DNA of 64,000 nucleotides from contig NZ_MUGW01000026.1 in the NCBI RefSeq assembly GCF_002217285.1, forward strand, positions 176,842 through 240,841. Reading direction: 5' to 3'. Every line of letters begins with the position of its first letter. Positions within the stretch are counted from its first letter, which is position 1. Made by a program: the position numbers and the translations under genes. Source of the DNA: Flavobacterium hercynium. GTDB taxonomy: Bacteria > Bacteroidota > Bacteroidia > Flavobacteriales > Flavobacteriaceae. Shown here one piece after another: positions 8,095-17,217 of the stretch. The notes beneath the pieces are model-generated. The model saw only the letters and a list, made by a program, of their open reading frames with translations. It searched no databases and had not been told where the DNA came from.

Positions 8095-8269
8095 CAGATA
8101 TAATTTGATTTACTGAGATAAGAACTACTTTTTTTATTCTTTAGTTTTAACAATTATTATAACGTTTTCGTTGGTTTTTATTGATAAAAAATTAATATAA
8201 GGCCTTAAATTAATTCATAATTTATAAAATTAACAATAAAATTATATTTAATGAAAAAAATGTTTTTTA

Positions 8270-8293
8270 TACTAAAACGTTTTAGTAAGTTTG
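8270..8293 (+). promoter_or_regulatory. Candidate LacI operator with -7 element, SusC1 operon
   Basis: An 18-bp perfect palindrome TACTAAAACGTTTTAGTA at 8270-8287 overlaps the -7 element TAAGTTTG (8286-8293). No TTTG is seen at the -33 position. A protein bound here would cover the spacer and the edge of the -7 box. Confidence 0.8.
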
Positions 8294-8457
8294 TTTCGGT
8301 TGATAATTTAACATAGTATTTAGATTTTCAAAATTAAAAGATTCCGGACCTTTTAATTAAATCACATCAATACTAATAACCACTGGAAAGTGCTTTTAAA
8401 TCGCTTCTCTAATTTTTGTTATCAATCTAGTGTAACTAACTAACCTAATTTTTTAAC

Positions 8458-11400
8458 ATGAAATCATTAAACTGCAGAAGGAAAAGAATGCGCAGACTGC
8501 ATTTTTTTCTCACAATTCTCTTCATTTGCGGTGGGTATCAGTACGCCGCCGCACAAGACCAAACAACTCAGGTTTCGGGAGTTGTTACTTCAATATCAGA
8601 TAATTTATCGCTTCCTGGTGTTACTATTGTAGATACAAGTGATCCCAGAAATGCAGTAAATGCAGATTTTGATGGCCGTTATACAATAAAATTAAAAAAT
8701 GGTAACGGAAGTTTGAAGTTCACGATGCTGGGATTTAAACCAGTGGAAATAAAAGTAAATAACAGAGCCACTATTAATGTAGCTATGGATCTCGATGTAT
8801 CTGCACTAGACGAAGTAGTCGTTGTAGGATACGGAACTCAAAAGAAAAGAAAAGTTGTTGGAGCTGTTGATCAGGTCAATAACGAAGCTTTTAAAGGAAG
8901 ACCAAACGTTAATACAACACTTGCATTACAAGGAAAAGCCCCAAGTTTAACAATTCAACAGACGAACTCAGAGCCTGGAGCAGGTCTTAACTTAAACATT
9001 AGAGGTGTTAGTACGTTAGGAAATAATAGCCCTCTTATTGTTATAGACGGTATAGTAGGAGGCGATATTAATGCCTTAAACCCAGCTGACATAGACAGCG
9101 TTACAGTGCTAAAAGACGCGGGTAGTGCTGCAATTTACGGTTCGAGAGCCAGCAATGGAGTGGTCCTTATTACCACAAAAAAAGGAAGTAAAGGGAAACC
9201 AATGTCTATTCAGTACAGCAGTCTTACGGGATACAATACACCGAAATTCTTTACGCAGCCTGTACATGGATATGAAAATGCGATGTTAAGAAACGAAGCT
9301 GCTTTTAATTCCGGTGAAACCACAGCTGTATTTACTGGTGAAAAAATTGCTGAATTAAAAGCAAATGGCGATACTAAATGGTTTGCAGAAGAAATTGTAA
9401 GACCGGCCGTTCAGCTAAATCAAAATCTCTCTATTTCGGGCGGAAACGAAAATTCAACTTATTTAGTTTCTTTGGGTTATTTAGATCAGGAAAGTAATTT
9501 CGTAGGTCCTAAAAAAGGAATGGAGCGTTACAATTTCAGAATAAACCTTTCGAATGAATATGGTAAGTTCAAATTAATATCTTCATTGGCCTATTCAAAA
9601 CAAAAAATCAGCGACCATTCCTCGAGTACCAGCACTTTAATGGTAGATGCCTTCAGAGTGCCGCTATATTACAATCAGAAAGATGAAAACGGTAACTTCC
9701 TGACAAACGATGTACTACAGCAGTTTAATTCATTGGGAGTTCTGGAGCAGGGTGGTTTTAGAAAATATGATAATGACGATATTTTTGGATCATTTAATGC
9801 CGAATACAAACTAAGTGATGCCTTAAAAGTAAAAGGAGTATTTGGAGGGCGTTTATGGTCAGGAAATTTATACAGCCGTACTAAGATGGTTAATTTTTTT
9901 CCACAAGGTATTTATGGTGCAGACAGAGATACCAGAGATGAATCTAAAAAAAGTCTGGATTTGAATACGCAGTTTATGCTAGAGTATACAAAGTCATTTA
10001 GTAATCACAATGTGGGGGCTTTGGTAGGAGTTTCTAATGAGAATCACTCAGAACGCCGTACTGGTATTTACAAAAAATTTACGGATGAGGATTTAGGAAC
10101 TCCAACAAGTGAAACCGTGATTGGTGAGGATTCATATAACTCAAACGGAACTGATCCTGATGGAAATCCGGCTTCTTTCAAAAATAGCCTTAATTCACTT
10201 TTCGGACGTTTGTCTTACGATTACAATGATAAATATTTTGCAGAGTTTAGTTTTAGATACGATGGTTCATCAAAATTCAGAGATGATGTAAGATGGGGAT
10301 TCTTTCCTTCTGCAACCGTTGGTTATGCTTTAACAAAAGAAAGTTTTATGGAAAGCTACAACAACAATGTAGGGAACATAAAACTCCGCTCTTCATACGG
10401 AATTCTTGGGAATCAAAATGTGGGTAACTACCAATATCAGACGACGTATTTTACTTTCCAAAATGCTTATGGTTTTAATAATTCAGGCGTAAGCGGAACG
10501 GGATATAACTTTGCAAATCCTGATATTCGATGGGAGAAAGCAGCCATCTTTAATGCCGGAATCGATGCCGATTTCTTCAAAGGAGCATTGTCTTTTTCAT
10601 TCGATTTCTTTGATAAAGTAACGTCAGACATTTTAGTAGCACCTCAGGTACCGGGAGTTTACGGTACGAACCTTCCTGATTTCAACGCAGGAAAAGTAGG
10701 GAACAGAGGATGGGAAATTAGTGCTACATACAGACACAAAGGAAAAGCATTGAACCAAAGTGTTACGGTAAATTTTGGTGATTCAAAGAATAAAGTACTT
10801 GATTTTAACGGACAGGAAAGATTAACAGGAGTAGAAGAACTACAGGTTATTCTTCGCGAAGGACTTCCTTTTAATTCGTACGTAGGTTTAAAAAGAGACG
10901 GATATTTCCAAAATGCAGAGCAAATTCAGGGCGCAGCGGTTCCTGCAGGAATTACAGTTCAGCCCGGTGATAATAGATATGTAGATGCTAACAAAGACGG
11001 AAAAATCGATGACAATGATAAATTCATTTTCGGAAACCCTTTTCCGAGATATACTTTCGGAGTAACGTATAATGTAGATTATAAAAACTTCGATTTGAGC
11101 ATCTTTTTACAAGGTGTGGGGAAAAGAACGATGATGATCAGAGGAGAAATGGTAGAGCCGTTTCACTACAATTATGGTATGACCATGTACACGCATCAGT
11201 TGGATTACTGGACACCTCAAAATCCTGATGCAAGATACCCAAGACTGGCAAACAACGGAACACAATCTAATACAAATAATTTTAGAAGAGGTTCAGACAT
11301 GTACCTGTATGATGGTGCCTACGCCAGACTTAAAAACATACAGTTAGGATATTCTTTACCAAGTGATGTAGTTCAAAATTTAGGAATGAGCAGTTTTCGC

Positions 11401-11562
11401 GTATACATTTCCGGCCAGAACCTGCTGACATTATCAAAAGTAAAATTTGTAGATCCGGAGCTTTCTGAATTCAATAATAATATGTCTACGACAGGAGCAA
11501 ACAGCGGAAGAGCTTATCCTACACAGGTGTATTACGGAATGGGACTTGATATTAGCTTCTAA
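8458..11562 (+). CDS. SusC-type TonB-dependent receptor, SusC1
   Basis: A 1034-residue outer-membrane importer. The signal peptide covers about residues 1-33. A CarboxypepD_reg-like beta-sandwich follows at about 38-112. The TonB-box-like motif DEVVVVGYGT is at 119-128, then the plug domain (about 130-240, with the SusC-typical sequence SAAIYGSRASNGVVLI), then the 22-strand barrel to the C-terminus. Together with SusD1, 12 nt downstream, it would import mannan oligosaccharides using TonB energy. It heads the operon SusC1-SusD1-SusE1-GH76 and is preceded by the palindromic operator. Confidence 0.96.
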   Translation: MKSLNCRRKRMRRLHFFLTILFICGGYQYAAAQDQTTQVSGVVTSISDNLSLPGVTIVDTSDPRNAVNADFDGRYTIKLKNGNGSLKFTMLGFKPVEIKVNNRATINVAMDLDVSALDEVVVVGYGTQKKRKVVGAVDQVNNEAFKGRPNVNTTLALQGKAPSLTIQQTNSEPGAGLNLNIRGVSTLGNNSPLIVIDGIVGGDINALNPADIDSVTVLKDAGSAAIYGSRASNGVVLITTKKGSKGKPMSIQYSSLTGYNTPKFFTQPVHGYENAMLRNEAAFNSGETTAVFTGEKIAELKANGDTKWFAEEIVRPAVQLNQNLSISGGNENSTYLVSLGYLDQESNFVGPKKGMERYNFRINLSNEYGKFKLISSLAYSKQKISDHSSSTSTLMVDAFRVPLYYNQKDENGNFLTNDVLQQFNSLGVLEQGGFRKYDNDDIFGSFNAEYKLSDALKVKGVFGGRLWSGNLYSRTKMVNFFPQGIYGADRDTRDESKKSLDLNTQFMLEYTKSFSNHNVGALVGVSNENHSERRTGIYKKFTDEDLGTPTSETVIGEDSYNSNGTDPDGNPASFKNSLNSLFGRLSYDYNDKYFAEFSFRYDGSSKFRDDVRWGFFPSATVGYALTKESFMESYNNNVGNIKLRSSYGILGNQNVGNYQYQTTYFTFQNAYGFNNSGVSGTGYNFANPDIRWEKAAIFNAGIDADFFKGALSFSFDFFDKVTSDILVAPQVPGVYGTNLPDFNAGKVGNRGWEISATYRHKGKALNQSVTVNFGDSKNKVLDFNGQERLTGVEELQVILREGLPFNSYVGLKRDGYFQNAEQIQGAAVPAGITVQPGDNRYVDANKDGKIDDNDKFIFGNPFPRYTFGVTYNVDYKNFDLSIFLQGVGKRTMMIRGEMVEPFHYNYGMTMYTHQLDYWTPQNPDARYPRLANNGTQSNTNNFRRGSDMYLYDGAYARLKNIQLGYSLPSDVVQNLGMSSFRVYISGQNLLTLSKVKFVDPELSEFNNNMSTTGANSGRAYPTQVYYGMGLDISF

Positions 11563-11574
11563 AATAAAATCAAA

Positions 11575-13194
11575 ATGAAAAACATATATAAACATCTAAA
11601 ATTTATACCGGCTTTGCTATTGCTTTTTGTAAGTTGCGAAGACCTTGAGCTTGCTCCTGAAAATCAATTTACAGATGCAACTTACTGGACAAGAATAGAT
11701 AAAGCTCAGACTTTTCTAAATACAGCATATTCACAAATGCAGAAAAGTGAATATTTCTTTTACAACGAGGCATTGTCAGATAATGCTTTTAATGGTAGAG
11801 GAGATAACGCGGGCGCGGCATCAATTGGTGCCGGAATTTATGATCCTTCTTTACCCAGAATTAAACAAGAATGGAATGATCGATACGCAGGAATTAAAAC
11901 ATGTAATCTTATATTAGAGAACATTGACCGTATTCCAAATGCAGATCCTGCTGTAATTGAGAAAATGAAAGCCGAAACTCGTTTTCTAAGAGCGTTTCAG
12001 CATTTTCAGTTAACAACTTGGTTCGGTGATATTCCGCTTTTGGTAAAAGATCCATCACTCCAGGAAGCAACAACTATAAGCAGAACCTCTCATGCAGAAG
12101 TTGTTCAGTTTATATTAAGCGAACTTGATGCTGTAATTCCAGTTCTTCCAAAAAATATACAGTATGCTGATGCAGACAGAGGAAAAGTAACTTCAGGTGC
12201 CGCAGCAGCATTAAAAGCAAGAGTTCTTTTGTATGAAGGAAGATGGGCAGAAGTAGTACAGGTAACAGAACAGTTAATGGCATCGACTTACGGACAATAC
12301 AGTTTGTTTCCGTCTTACGAAGGTCTTTTTGAAACTCAGAATGAATACAGCAACGAAGATATCCTAAGCATTCAATACGTACCACAATTTAGAATGTGGG
12401 GAGAGTTTTTTGACATGGCTCCATTGTCTGCCGGTGCACGATTGAATGCATTGGCTCCTACACAAGAATTGGTTGACAGTTATTTGATGCTCAACGGAAA
12501 GAAAATTAACGAAGCAGGATCATTATACGACGAAAATGATCCTTACACAAATAGAGATCCAAGACTTACAGCTACAGTAGTTTATGATCAGTACAATTGG
12601 AAAGAAGCTGATGGCAGTACACGTGTTATTACGATCAAGCCTGGTTCCGGAGGAAATACAGCTGATGAATTTGTACAAGGATCTTCTGCAACACCAACAG
12701 GCTATTACACGAGAAAATATTACGATACAAAACATTTAACCTCTTTACAATCAGGTTTAAATTTAATGCTAATTCGCTATGCCGATGTATTATTGATGTA
12801 TGCAGAAGCTAAAAATGAGCTTGGACAGATGAATAGTTCCGTTTGGGATCAGACTGTTGGAGCACTGAGAGTTCGTGCGGGTTTTACGGATCCGGCAGCT
12901 TTAGTATTTGACGCTACATTAGGTCAGGCAGGACTTAAAGAAGTAATAAGAAATGAACGCCGAACAGAATTTGGGATGGAAGGTTTAAGAATATTTGATA
13001 TCAGAAGATGGAAAATAGCAGAGAATGTTTTGAATGGCTATGCACACGGAGCAAAATTCGGAATACAATCTGTAGACAACGGATATTTGAGAGTAAACTT
13101 AAGAACTTTTGATCCTGATAAACATTATTTATGGCCAATACCAAGAGATGAGCGTTTGATTAACACCAACTTATCTCAAAATCCTAACTGGTAA
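11575..13194 (+). CDS. SusD/RagB-type glycan-binding lipoprotein, SusD1
   Basis: A 539-residue surface lipoprotein. The signal ends with the lipobox LFVSC, Cys at residue 21. The body has the RagB/SusD pattern: an N-terminal helical region with tetratricopeptide-like helices (segment MKAETRFLRAFQHFQL) and a C-terminal region with RYADVLLMYAEAKNE and RNERRTEFGMEGLRIFDIRRWK. It forms the lid of the SusC1 importer and contributes to oligosaccharide capture. Confidence 0.96.
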   Translation: MKNIYKHLKFIPALLLLFVSCEDLELAPENQFTDATYWTRIDKAQTFLNTAYSQMQKSEYFFYNEALSDNAFNGRGDNAGAASIGAGIYDPSLPRIKQEWNDRYAGIKTCNLILENIDRIPNADPAVIEKMKAETRFLRAFQHFQLTTWFGDIPLLVKDPSLQEATTISRTSHAEVVQFILSELDAVIPVLPKNIQYADADRGKVTSGAAAALKARVLLYEGRWAEVVQVTEQLMASTYGQYSLFPSYEGLFETQNEYSNEDILSIQYVPQFRMWGEFFDMAPLSAGARLNALAPTQELVDSYLMLNGKKINEAGSLYDENDPYTNRDPRLTATVVYDQYNWKEADGSTRVITIKPGSGGNTADEFVQGSSATPTGYYTRKYYDTKHLTSLQSGLNLMLIRYADVLLMYAEAKNELGQMNSSVWDQTVGALRVRAGFTDPAALVFDATLGQAGLKEVIRNERRTEFGMEGLRIFDIRRWKIAENVLNGYAHGAKFGIQSVDNGYLRVNLRTFDPDKHYLWPIPRDERLINTNLSQNPNW

Positions 13195-13224
13195 TACGAA
13201 CTAACTAACCTAAAACATAAAAAC

Positions 13225-14349
13225 ATGAAAAGTCTATATTCAACATTATTATTGATACTATGCGCAGTATTTATTGTAAGCTGTGACAATGACGAATTGA
13301 GTCATACAAATGTAAGCGCAGTCAGCACATTATATTCTCCTGCAAATAATAAATTTTATGATCTGGCAGCTCAGAGCTCTGCTGTTTTCGAATGGGAAGG
13401 CGCAAAAGCAGAAGACAATGGCGCTATACTTTACGATGTACTTTTTGACCGCGAAGACGGTGATTTTTCTAAACCTGTTTATGTAATGCCTTCTGATGGA
13501 AACGGATTTCAGAAAATATTAAATCTTTCATTTTCAGAATTAAATAAAATTGCCACTTTAGCAGGAATAGAGGCGGAAGCAATTGGAAAACTAAAGTGGA
13601 CTGTTTATTCTTCTAAAGGTATCAATGTACAAAAATCAACAGTATCTAATATCATTGAAGTACAGCGCCCTAGTGGATTCCCAACTCCGGATCAGCTCTT
13701 TATTACTGGTTCAGGCTCGGAAAAAGGAGAAACCGTTTCTGATGCACAGGCTTTTAAGAAAACAGGAGCTACGACATTTGAAATTTACACCAAACTAAGT
13801 GCCGGTACGTATAAATTCATTACCAGAAAAAATGGAACTCCGGAAGTTTTCTATATCGGTGATGATAAGATAAAACAAGACGGTGCAACTACTTACGAAG
13901 GGGATAGTAAAGTATATAAAATTAAAGTTGATTTCAGCGATGGTTCTACAACAATGACAGAAATTCAAAAGATAGAATTGTGGTTTCCTCCTTTAAGCGC
14001 TTACTTATTCGAATATACGTACTCAGGTGGCGGTATTTGGAAAGCAGATAACAAAGCTATAAGTTTCAAACAAGAAAGTTGGGGTAGAGATGAGCGTTAT
14101 AAATTTAAATTCACAGTCGTAAACGGATCAACTACAAGCGAAGAATGGTACGGAAGTGTAAATGGTGACAACAATCGTCCGGATGACCCAAAAACACCTG
14201 CATCATTCTGGTATATGGTTCCGGTAACTAATGATTTCTGGAAAAACAGTTTCAAGTTTGCATCAGAAGTAGATAACAAAAGTGTAAATGCAGAAATTAA
14301 CTTTAGTGCAGCTTCACCAGCATACACACATAGTTTTACAATTTTATAA
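13225..14349 (+). CDS. SusE/SusF-like surface glycan-binding lipoprotein, SusE1
   Basis: A 374-residue lipoprotein, Cys at residue 20 in IVSCDND. Residues about 25-145 form a SusE-type N-terminal domain (the SPANNKFYDL...VFEWEGAKAEDNGAILYDVLFD pattern). Two beta-sandwich modules resembling the starch-binding modules of SusE/SusF follow, the first beginning LFITGSG. It would hold glycan at the cell surface for SusCD. The start is preceded by AACTAACTAACCTAA, the same 15-nt leader element seen before SusC1. It is the third gene of the operon. Confidence 0.85.
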   Translation: MKSLYSTLLLILCAVFIVSCDNDELSHTNVSAVSTLYSPANNKFYDLAAQSSAVFEWEGAKAEDNGAILYDVLFDREDGDFSKPVYVMPSDGNGFQKILNLSFSELNKIATLAGIEAEAIGKLKWTVYSSKGINVQKSTVSNIIEVQRPSGFPTPDQLFITGSGSEKGETVSDAQAFKKTGATTFEIYTKLSAGTYKFITRKNGTPEVFYIGDDKIKQDGATTYEGDSKVYKIKVDFSDGSTTMTEIQKIELWFPPLSAYLFEYTYSGGGIWKADNKAISFKQESWGRDERYKFKFTVVNGSTTSEEWYGSVNGDNNRPDDPKTPASFWYMVPVTNDFWKNSFKFASEVDNKSVNAEINFSAASPAYTHSFTIL

Positions 14350-14358
14350 ATAACCCTG

Positions 14359-14389
14359 ACGTCTCTTGAAGATCGTCTTTAAGAGACGT
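14359..14389 (+). terminator. Intra-operon hairpin between SusE1 and GH76
   Basis: A perfect 9-bp stem (ACGTCTCTT at 14359-14367 with 14381-14389), with a smaller AAGA/TCTT stem nested in the loop. Only a short T-stretch follows, so it is more likely a partial terminator or mRNA-stabilising 3' structure than a full stop. It lies in a 59-nt gap. Confidence 0.5.
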
Positions 14390-14408
14390 TTATTAAATGA
14401 AATAGATT

Positions 14409-15593
14409 ATGAAAAAATTATTTTCAACACGTTATTACATCACATTGTTATGCGTGGCCGGATTAGGGTTATTAACCGTTTCCTGTGATGATGATGCTAT
14501 ACCGTTGCGTGATCCCAATTCAGGAGGCGGAACAGCATTCAAATATACCTGGGCTCAAACAGCAGACTCTTTGCAACTTGCCACATATAACAATTATTTA
14601 GGGGCTAATGCCACATTTGTAGAAAACAATACTGGAAACAGCACGTTTCATTATTGGCCAAATGCACATGTTCTCGATGTACTTGTAGACGGATTTTTAA
14701 GAACCGGAAATGAGAATTACAAAACCAAAATGAAAGCTTTGGTACAAGGAATTAAAATTAAAAACGGAAATACGTATGACAACGTTTTTAATGATGATAT
14801 GCTCTGGCTTGCCAATTCCTGCCTTCGCGCTTTTGATGCTACACAGGATCAGGATTATAAAGATGTTGCCGACTTTTTATGGGAAAGAATCAAATTGAGC
14901 TGGAGTGATAACGTTTTTGGCGGCGGTATTACGTGGAAACAAGATACACCAAGACAAAAAAATGCTGTATCAAATGCACCCGCTGTAATTCTTGCGATGA
15001 GACTTTATGCAATAGACAAGAATCCGGATGATCTGGACTGGGCTAAGAAAATTTATGAGTGGCAAAAGAATAATCTTGTTGATCCCGTTTCAGGTGCAGT
15101 TTGGGATAATATTTCAGAAACAAATGGTGTAGTTACGACAAACAAAGACTGGGTTTTTACCTATAACATGGGAACCTGGATTGGGGCTGGATTAAGATTG
15201 TATGAAACAACAAAAGAGCAGACTTATCTGGATGATGCTGTAAAATCCGGAAGAACAGTTTTAACAAGTCCAAAATTAGTTTCAGAAGGTCTGCTTAGAG
15301 ATGAAGGTCAGGGAGACGGTGGATTGTTTAAAGGTATTTTAGTACGCTATTTTACAGAGTTAATCGAACAGCCAACTATCAACGCTACAGATTCAGAGAA
15401 ATTTGCTGCTTTTTTAAAATTTAATGCGCAGTCATTTTACAGCAAAGGAATACTAAGACCAACAATGCTTTCCGGAAACAACTGGATGACGGCTCCAAAA
15501 GCGGGTGCAAATGTAGATCTTACCACTCAGTTAAGCGGCGTGATGTTGATTGAAGCAGCTGCAAAGCTGGATAAAGACGGATTTTTTAATTAA
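14409..15593 (+). CDS. GH76 endo-alpha-1,6-mannanase lipoprotein
   Basis: A 394-residue (alpha/alpha)6-barrel glycoside hydrolase of family GH76. The lipoprotein signal ends at Cys26 (LTVSCDDD). The catalytic pair of adjacent aspartates is visible as D129-D130 in YDNVFNDDMLW. Typical GH76 segments also include FGGGITWKQD and VFTYNMGTWIGAG. GH76 enzymes cut the alpha-1,6-mannose backbone of yeast and fungal mannan internally. A Cys anchor and co-transcription with SusCDE suggest it acts at the surface and produces the oligosaccharides that are imported. It is the last gene before a clear terminator. Confidence 0.93.
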   Translation: MKKLFSTRYYITLLCVAGLGLLTVSCDDDAIPLRDPNSGGGTAFKYTWAQTADSLQLATYNNYLGANATFVENNTGNSTFHYWPNAHVLDVLVDGFLRTGNENYKTKMKALVQGIKIKNGNTYDNVFNDDMLWLANSCLRAFDATQDQDYKDVADFLWERIKLSWSDNVFGGGITWKQDTPRQKNAVSNAPAVILAMRLYAIDKNPDDLDWAKKIYEWQKNNLVDPVSGAVWDNISETNGVVTTNKDWVFTYNMGTWIGAGLRLYETTKEQTYLDDAVKSGRTVLTSPKLVSEGLLRDEGQGDGGLFKGILVRYFTELIEQPTINATDSEKFAAFLKFNAQSFYSKGILRPTMLSGNNWMTAPKAGANVDLTTQLSGVMLIEAAAKLDKDGFFN

Positions 15594-15630
15594 TATAGTT
15601 TGAGTAGTTTTTTTAGTAATTTCTGTAACG

Positions 15631-15661
15631 CCTGAAGGAAATCAAAATCCTTCAGGTTTTA
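15631..15661 (+). terminator. Terminator of the SusC1-GH76 operon
   Basis: A perfect 9-bp stem CCTGAAGGA/TCCTTCAGG (15631-15639, 15648-15656), loop of 8 nt, followed by TTTTAT. Confidence 0.85.
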
Positions 15662-15757
15662 TAGTATCTTTAGTTAGCTAAGCAAAAAAAAGAATTTATT
15701 CTATCTAATAAGTAATAATTAGGGCAATTTTTTGCCTCAAAATAAAATATAATAAGC

Positions 15758-17188
15758 ATGCAAAGAAGAAAATTTATACAGAACACAGCATTATTTGGAA
15801 GTTTGGCACTGATCAATCCAATCGAAATTTTTGCCGGAACTAAAGTCGAAAAAGATTTCCCAGTCGTTAGGGTTGCTAAACAAAAGAGAAATTTTGAAAG
15901 TGATTTTATTGAAAAAACAATAGCAGAATTTCAAAAGAATGTAAAAGACAAAGAATTAGGCTGGTTATTCAATAACTGTTTTCCGAACACGCTGGATACA
16001 ACGGTAACGTATTCACAAAAAAATGGAAGACCCGATACTTATGTTATTACAGGTGACATCGATGCCATGTGGTTAAGAGACAGTTCAGCGCAGGTTTGGC
16101 CGTATATGGCTTTTGCAGGCAAAGATCAAAAGCTTAAAAATCTGATTGCAGGTGTTATAAACAGACAGACCGAATATATTTTGAAAGACCCGTATGCGAA
16201 CGCGTTTTACAATGATCCCAATAAAAAAGGCGAGTGGACAACAGATCACACTGATATGAAACCAGGCGTTCACGAAAGAAAATATGAAATCGATTCGCTT
16301 TGTTACCCCATCAGATTATCGTATAACTATTGGAAAAATACCGGTGACACAGCACCATTTGATGAAAATTGGGTAAAAGCCATTAAAGCAACTTTAAAAG
16401 TATTTAAAGATCAGCAGCAAAAAGACGGTACCAATCCATACAATTTTCAGAGAACAACACAATTTGCTACAGATACGCGACCTCTGAAAGGGTACGGATA
16501 TCCGGTTAAACCTGTGGGATTAGTTTGTTCTGCTTTCAGACCGAGTGATGACGCTACTGTTTTTTCTTTCCTTATTCCTTCCAACTTTTTTATTGTAGCC
16601 AGTATGAATCAGGCTGCTGAAATGTTAGAAACCATTAAAAAAGACAATAGTACTGCAAAAGAGTTAAGAGATTTAGGGACTGAAGTGGCCAAAGCAATCA
16701 AAGAACATGGAATTGTAAAACACCCTAAATATGGCGATATTTTTGCTTTTGAAGTAGATGGTTTTGGAGGTCATTTACTAATGGATGATTCGAATGTACC
16801 AAGTTTATTGAGCTTGCCGTACTTAGATGCGATTGATGTAAAAGATCCGATTTATCAAAATACAAGAAAATTTATCCTTTCAGAAGATAACCCATTTTTC
16901 TTTAAAGGAAAAGTAGCCGAAGGTGTTGGAGGTCCTCACGTAGGCATGGATATGATCTGGCCTATGTCGCTAGTTATGAGAGCTTATACAACTTCTGATG
17001 GAAATGAAATTAAAAATTGTATCAGAATGCTTAAAGCTTCACACGGAGATACTGGTTTTATGCACGAATCCTTTCATAAAGACGATGCCAAAAATTTCAC
17101 CAGATCATGGTTTGCTTGGACAAACACCTTATTTGGAGAACTGTTGTGGGACACCTATAAAACCAATCCAAAATTGCTTGAGTTATAA
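15758..17188 (+). CDS. GH125 exo-alpha-1,6-mannosidase, Tat-type signal
   Basis: A 476-residue family GH125 glycoside hydrolase. The signature GDIDAMWLRDSSAQVWPY is at residues 99-116, and HVGMDMIWPMSLVMRAY occurs in the C-terminal third. Known members remove alpha-1,6-linked mannose from the non-reducing end. The N-terminus reads MQRRKFIQNTALFGSL, a twin-arginine motif before a hydrophobic segment, so it is probably exported folded to the periplasm. It follows the GH76 terminator by about 100 nt and is paired with the GH92 gene 29 nt downstream. Confidence 0.93.
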   Translation: MQRRKFIQNTALFGSLALINPIEIFAGTKVEKDFPVVRVAKQKRNFESDFIEKTIAEFQKNVKDKELGWLFNNCFPNTLDTTVTYSQKNGRPDTYVITGDIDAMWLRDSSAQVWPYMAFAGKDQKLKNLIAGVINRQTEYILKDPYANAFYNDPNKKGEWTTDHTDMKPGVHERKYEIDSLCYPIRLSYNYWKNTGDTAPFDENWVKAIKATLKVFKDQQQKDGTNPYNFQRTTQFATDTRPLKGYGYPVKPVGLVCSAFRPSDDATVFSFLIPSNFFIVASMNQAAEMLETIKKDNSTAKELRDLGTEVAKAIKEHGIVKHPKYGDIFAFEVDGFGGHLLMDDSNVPSLLSLPYLDAIDVKDPIYQNTRKFILSEDNPFFFKGKVAEGVGGPHVGMDMIWPMSLVMRAYTTSDGNEIKNCIRMLKASHGDTGFMHESFHKDDAKNFTRSWFAWTNTLFGELLWDTYKTNPKLLEL

Positions 17189-17217
17189 GCTGTAACCGAT
17201 TCTAATTTTTTAAAATT

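Larger units (their letters stand above)
7965..8457. other. Regulatory region of the SusC1 operon
   Basis: A 493-nt gap. It contains, in order, the LacI-gene terminator (8011-8052), a pair of 21-bp-spaced direct repeats (8054-8094), the palindromic operator plus -7 element (8270-8293), and a leader of about 160 nt. The leader ends in the element AACTAACTAACCTAA (8434-8448), which recurs before SusE1. Confidence 0.7.

Noticed and set aside
8161..8172. Possible fourth LacI-type half-site (AACGTTTTCG)
   Set aside because: Only one arm matches and it is not placed at a -7 element, so chance in AT-rich DNA is likely.
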